Shown here: positions 5,763 to 8,210 of the stretch, one piece after another
How the letters are laid out: every line of letters starts with the position of its first letter
Position numbering within the stretch: the stretch's first letter is position 1
NCBI GenBank assembly: GCA_044375105.1
Contig: JBILNK010000185.1
Span: 1-8,210, forward strand
DNA length: 8,210 nucleotides
From: JBIKLM01 sp044375105
GTDB lineage: Bacteria > Planctomycetota > UBA1135 > GCA-002686595
Reading direction: 5' to 3'
Notes under the pieces: model-generated
Told to the model about the DNA's origin: nothing
What the model saw: the letters and a program-made list of their open reading frames with translations, nothing else
The model's database searches: none
Made by a program: the position numbers and the translations under genes

Positions 5763-5987
5763 TCAGCGCGCCGCGGCGGGGCGCAGGGTCCAGAGGGCGA
5801 TGGCCATCCAGGCGGCTTCGAGGGCGAAGGGGCCCCAGGCGGATTGGACCCAGGCGTTGTAGCCCACCAGGCCGGCGCCGGTGAAGTTGATCAGGCCGGC
5901 GGGGAGGCGCGGCAGGTGGTCCTTGCGGGCGTAGCCGAAGAGCAGCAAAGCGCCTCCGAGGAGGCCCAGGATGTCGGGGATGGGCAT
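5763..5987 (-). CDS. Small three-helix integral membrane protein, CBU_0592-like (74 aa)
   Basis: Three hydrophobic segments: about 5-19 (DILGLLGGALLLFGY), 30-47 (AGLINFTGAGLVGYNAWV) and 50-68 (AWGPFALEAAWMAIALWTL). The pattern of LG-x-LG-A-LLL-x-Y, a short loop, then N-x-x-G-A-x-L-x-x-N-A and a final helix with W-x-x-I-A matches my memory of the CBU_0592-type small membrane proteins, whose length is about 75-90 residues. The biochemical role of that family is unknown to me. Read from an ATG preceded by ACACCTGCCC rather than a Shine-Dalgarno. It lies 193 bp after the ApbE fusion gene on the same strand. Its last bases fall at the edge of repeat copy B. Coding nature is well supported by the clean helix pattern; the family name is moderately sure. 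Confidence 0.78.
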   Translation of the reverse strand: MPIPDILGLLGGALLLFGYARKDHLPRLPAGLINFTGAGLVGYNAWVQSAWGPFALEAAWMAIALWTLRPAAAR

Positions 5988-6180
5988 GGGCAGGTGTTGG
6001 GCGCGGTGCGCTCCGTTTCGTGAGCGGCTGCCGGGGTTGGGCCCCAGGCCGATGCGGGGGCCAGGCGGCGGCGCGGTCGCGGGGCGGGGCGTCGGGGACT
6101 TGAGGGCGGCGGCGGGATCAGCGCCGCAGGATCGACGCGGAGGGATCAGCGCCGGGGTTTTCGCGCGGTCAGCCCGGGCG
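5988..6180 (-). other. Intergenic region between ApbE-DUF1080 and small membrane protein genes
   Basis: 193 bp, extremely GC-rich, no gene. Contains the 14-bp tandem repeat (6115-6156) and a GGCCCC (6040-6045)/GGGGCC (6057-6062) stem that could fold on the minus strand. No promoter or ribosome binding site was recognised before the next start. Confidence 0.45.
6115..6156. repeat. Three imperfect 14-bp tandem units
   Basis: GGATCAGCGCCGCA (6115), GGATCGACGCGGAG (6129) and GGATCAGCGCCGGG (6143) follow each other with an exact 14-bp period. Units one and three share 13 consecutive bases if the preceding G is included. They begin about 25 bp past the stop of the ApbE fusion gene. Function unknown. 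Confidence 0.55.
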
Positions 6181-8210
6181 TCAGCGCGGGGGCTCGGCGG
6201 GCGGAAGGTCTTGCACGCGCCAGTGGCGCACTTCGAGGGCGAAGGGCAGGGTCACGTTGGGGGCGCCGTAGCGTTGCCAGCCGAGGAAGCCGCGGGGGGC
6301 GCGGGAGGGGAAGGGCGGATCGGCGGGGAGGACGGAGAGGTCCAGGTCGTAGAGGGTTTGGCCGTTCAGGGCCACGGCCAGGCGCTGGCCCTGCATCAGC
6401 ACCTCGAGCAGGTTCCATTGACCCGGCGGGTGGAAGCGCTTGGCGGGGCCCGGGGGGAAGGCGCCGTACAGGCCGCCGGTGGTTTGGTAGGGCAGGAGCG
6501 GCGAGCCGGTTTCGGGGCCCCAGTGCAGGTCGTCGATCAGCTGGACCTCGTGGCCCGAGTAGGCCGGATTGGCGCCGCCCTTCAGAGCTCGCAGGAACAG
6601 GCCCGAATTGGCCATGCGCGCCAGGCGGAACTCGGCGCGCATGCGGAAGTCTTGGTGCAGCGAGCGCGTCTCGACCTGGCCGCCGCCCTGGGAGGGCACG
6701 CGCAGGATGCCGTCCTCGAGGCGATAGCCCTCGGAGCCGCCGCTGAATTCGAGCCCCGCCAGGCCGCCGGCGAAGAGGTCCTGCCAGCCGCTCCAGTCCG
6801 CTGCATCGAAGTGCGGCAGCTCGCGCAGGCGGATGTCGCGGAAGCGCACACACCGATCCTTGAGGGCCGGGTCCGCGGGGTGCACCTGCAGGCCGATGCG
6901 GCCGTAGGGCGCGTAGCCGGGGCTGCCGGCGGGCAGGCGATAGTCCCCCACCGAAACGCCGTTGATCCAGGTTTCGATGCGGAAGTCGAAGCCGGTCACG
7001 CGGCAGCGCACGCGGTTCCATTCGCCGCGGCGGAAGTGTGCCGCGGCGGCTTCGTTGTGCATCAGGAAGCCGTCGGCGTAGATCGCGGCGATCTCGCCGC
7101 CGTCGCGATGGTCGAGGGTCACCTGGGCGCCCTTCAGATCGGCGCGCGGCGGCCGCGGCGCACTCCACGGCAGGGCAGCGGCCGCTTCGGGCGCTTCGCC
7201 GGGCGGCAGCATGCGCACGAACAGGCCCGAATCGAAGGGGTAGTCGAGGGCCACGTCGAACTCGATCTCGAAGGAGGAGAACAGCTCTTCGGTGTAGATC
7301 AGGCCGCCTTCGCCGGCCGCGTCGGTGCGGCCCACCAGGACGCCGTCTTCGACGCTCCACAACGCAGCGCCGTCGTAGCGGCCGCCGCGGGTGACCCAGC
7401 CCGCCAGGCTGTGCCCGTCGAACAGGGACCGCCAGGCGGGCGCTTCGGCCCCGGGCGCGGGCTCGAGCAGGAACAGGGCGCCCGGAAAACGATCGAGGAG
7501 CTGCTGCGCCGCGTCGGGGTCGAGCACCGAGCAGGCCGTGGCCAGGCCGTCCGCCAAAGCGCCGGTCTCGGCCACCACGGTGATCGTGCGGCCGTGGGTC
7601 ATGGCGGCGCCGCTTTGGGGGTCGATCAGGTGGCTGTGGCGCTGGCCGCCGATATCGAGGGCCTGTTCGCTGTCGCCGGAGGTGGCCACGCCGCAGTGGG
7701 CCAGGTAGAGCAGCTCGCCGGGGCTTCCCGGTCGGCCCGAGCCGGCCTGGATGCGCCAGCCCGGCTCGCCCGGCGGCGGATCGCCGAGGGCCAGATCGCC
7801 GCCGATCTCGACCAGCGCGCTGGGCACGTCCAAGGCGCGCAGGAGCTCGAGCACGTCGTCCGCGGCCAGGCCCTTGCCGATGCCGCCCAGGTCGAGCTCG
7901 GTGCCCTCGACGAGTTCGGCGGTCGAAGCGCCGGGGTTTATCGTCAGACGCCGCCAGCCGACCCGCGCGCGGGCCTCGGCCAGTTCCTCCGGGTCGGGCA
8001 GCTGGCCCGCCTCGCGGGCCGCGCTCCACAGGCGATAGAGCGGCGCGCCGGTCGGATCGAAGGCGCCCGCGCTGAGCTCGGCCAGGCCGCGCGCGAGGGT
8101 CAGCGCCCGCAGCAGATCCTGGGACACGGCCACCGGCCCGCGGCCCGCGGCCAGCACCAGGCGGGTCAGCTCGCTGTCCAAGCTCCAATGGCTCCAGGCG
8201 GCCTCCAGCT
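6181..8210 (-). CDS. ApbE-like FAD:protein FMN transferase fused to two DUF1080 (3-keto-disaccharide hydrolase-like) domains (5' end outside window)
   Basis: Visible part 675 residues; numbering here counts the codon at 8181 as 1, and nine residues precede it. Part one (to about 240) is ApbE, which moves FMN from FAD onto a Thr of target flavoproteins: SELTRL, AFDPTGAPL (40-48), DLGGIGKG (97-104), ALVEIGGDLALG (122-133), HLIDPQSG (184-191) and ADGLATA with the metal-binding Asp/Thr (D211, T215). Part two (about 250-455) and part three (about 462-656) are DUF1080 jelly-roll domains: SLFDGHSLAGW, DSGLFVRM, GRIGLQVH, then NSGLFLR, GHEVQLIDD (543-551), TTGGLYG (567-573) and NLLEV...NG. The third part keeps the G-x-E-x-Q-x-x-D motif; in the second it reads GAQVTLDH, without Glu, so it may only bind sugar. 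The codon at 8181 is TTG, but coding continues upstream in frame, so the true start and any signal peptide lie outside. The fusion is the odd point. Confidence 0.93.
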   Translation of the reverse strand, partial: LEAAWSHWSLDSELTRLVLAAGRGPVAVSQDLLRALTLARGLAELSAGAFDPTGAPLYRLWSAAREAGQLPDPEELAEARARVGWRRLTINPGASTAELVEGTELDLGGIGKGLAADDVLELLRALDVPSALVEIGGDLALGDPPPGEPGWRIQAGSGRPGSPGELLYLAHCGVATSGDSEQALDIGGQRHSHLIDPQSGAAMTHGRTITVVAETGALADGLATACSVLDPDAAQQLLDRFPGALFLLEPAPGAEAPAWRSLFDGHSLAGWVTRGGRYDGAALWSVEDGVLVGRTDAAGEGGLIYTEELFSSFEIEFDVALDYPFDSGLFVRMLPPGEAPEAAAALPWSAPRPPRADLKGAQVTLDHRDGGEIAAIYADGFLMHNEAAAAHFRRGEWNRVRCRVTGFDFRIETWINGVSVGDYRLPAGSPGYAPYGRIGLQVHPADPALKDRCVRFRDIRLRELPHFDAADWSGWQDLFAGGLAGLEFSGGSEGYRLEDGILRVPSQGGGQVETRSLHQDFRMRAEFRLARMANSGLFLRALKGGANPAYSGHEVQLIDDLHWGPETGSPLLPYQTTGGLYGAFPPGPAKRFHPPGQWNLLEVLMQGQRLAVALNGQTLYDLDLSVLPADPPFPSRAPRGFLGWQRYGAPNVTLPFALEVRHWRVQDLPPAEPPR

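Larger units (their letters stand above)
5389..5785 (-). repeat. Upstream cassette repeat, copy B (before the SUMF1 gene)
   Basis: About 397 bp aligning with 2884-3300. It includes the anchor codons of the SUMF1 gene, the whole gap to the preceding gene and roughly the last 20 bases of that gene (TTCAGCGC with its stop is shared). The block GATCAGGCCC...GCCGGCCCGTTCGAAGTCTGGGCAGCGCT near 5645-5688 is clearly matched near 3138-3183. Edges are approximate. Confidence 0.75.

Noticed and set aside
8179..8181. TTG as start of the ApbE fusion protein
   Set aside because: The reading frame continues upstream with LEAAWSHWS, in line with an ApbE helix, so the gene begins outside the window.
6146..8188. 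680-codon minus-strand frame in a second register of the ApbE-DUF1080 gene
   Set aside because: Made almost wholly of Arg, Pro, Gly and Ala; it is the shifted frame of a GC-rich real gene.
1..8210. CRISPR arrays, tRNA/rRNA genes, insertion sequences
   Set aside because: No regularly spaced repeats with unique spacers, no cloverleaf or rRNA-like stretches and no transposase or terminal inverted repeats were seen on either strand.

Overview
The window is GC-rich, and all six genes I can support lie on the minus strand; two of them run off the window ends. Read 5'->3' on the minus strand the order is: (1) an ApbE flavin transferase fused to two DUF1080 (3-keto-disaccharide hydrolase-like) domains, 5' end beyond base 8210; (2) a 74-residue three-helix membrane protein of the CBU_0592 type; (3) a membrane-anchored protein with two tandem, nearly identical SUMF1/FGE-like domains; (4) a membrane-anchored coiled-coil protein of unknown function; (5) an ECF sigma factor; (6) an atypical serine/threonine kinase, 3' end beyond base 1. 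The mix of DUF1080, SUMF1-domain proteins and an ECF sigma/kinase pair, with gaps of about 190 to 600 bp between co-directional genes and no Shine-Dalgarno sequences, suggests a planctomycete or related environmental bacterium. This is inferred from gene content only; there is no rRNA or other marker gene.

Bases 8210-5763 hold the fusion protein and the small membrane protein, with a short 14-bp tandem repeat just after the fusion gene. Bases 5762-2030 are the unusual part. Genes 3 and 4 encode unrelated proteins, yet share a diverged direct repeat of about 400 bp. It covers the whole upstream region plus the codons for the N-terminal membrane anchor, and one edge reaches the end of the small membrane protein gene. 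A single regulatory-plus-anchor cassette therefore appears to have been duplicated and joined to two different bodies. Inside gene 3 there is a second duplication with a period of 867 bp. Its core differs mostly at silent sites, but its last 35 codons differ mainly at first and second codon positions, a pattern like that of diversified C-type-lectin-fold proteins. No reverse transcriptase or template repeat is in view.

Bases 2029-1 hold the sigma factor followed by the kinase, which looks like a signalling pair. A working picture, which is inference only, is that the two anchored proteins face the periplasm and are expressed together, while the sigma factor and kinase act in the cytoplasm. 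Nothing in the sequence proves that these sets interact. No RNA genes, CRISPR arrays, insertion sequences or origins were seen.
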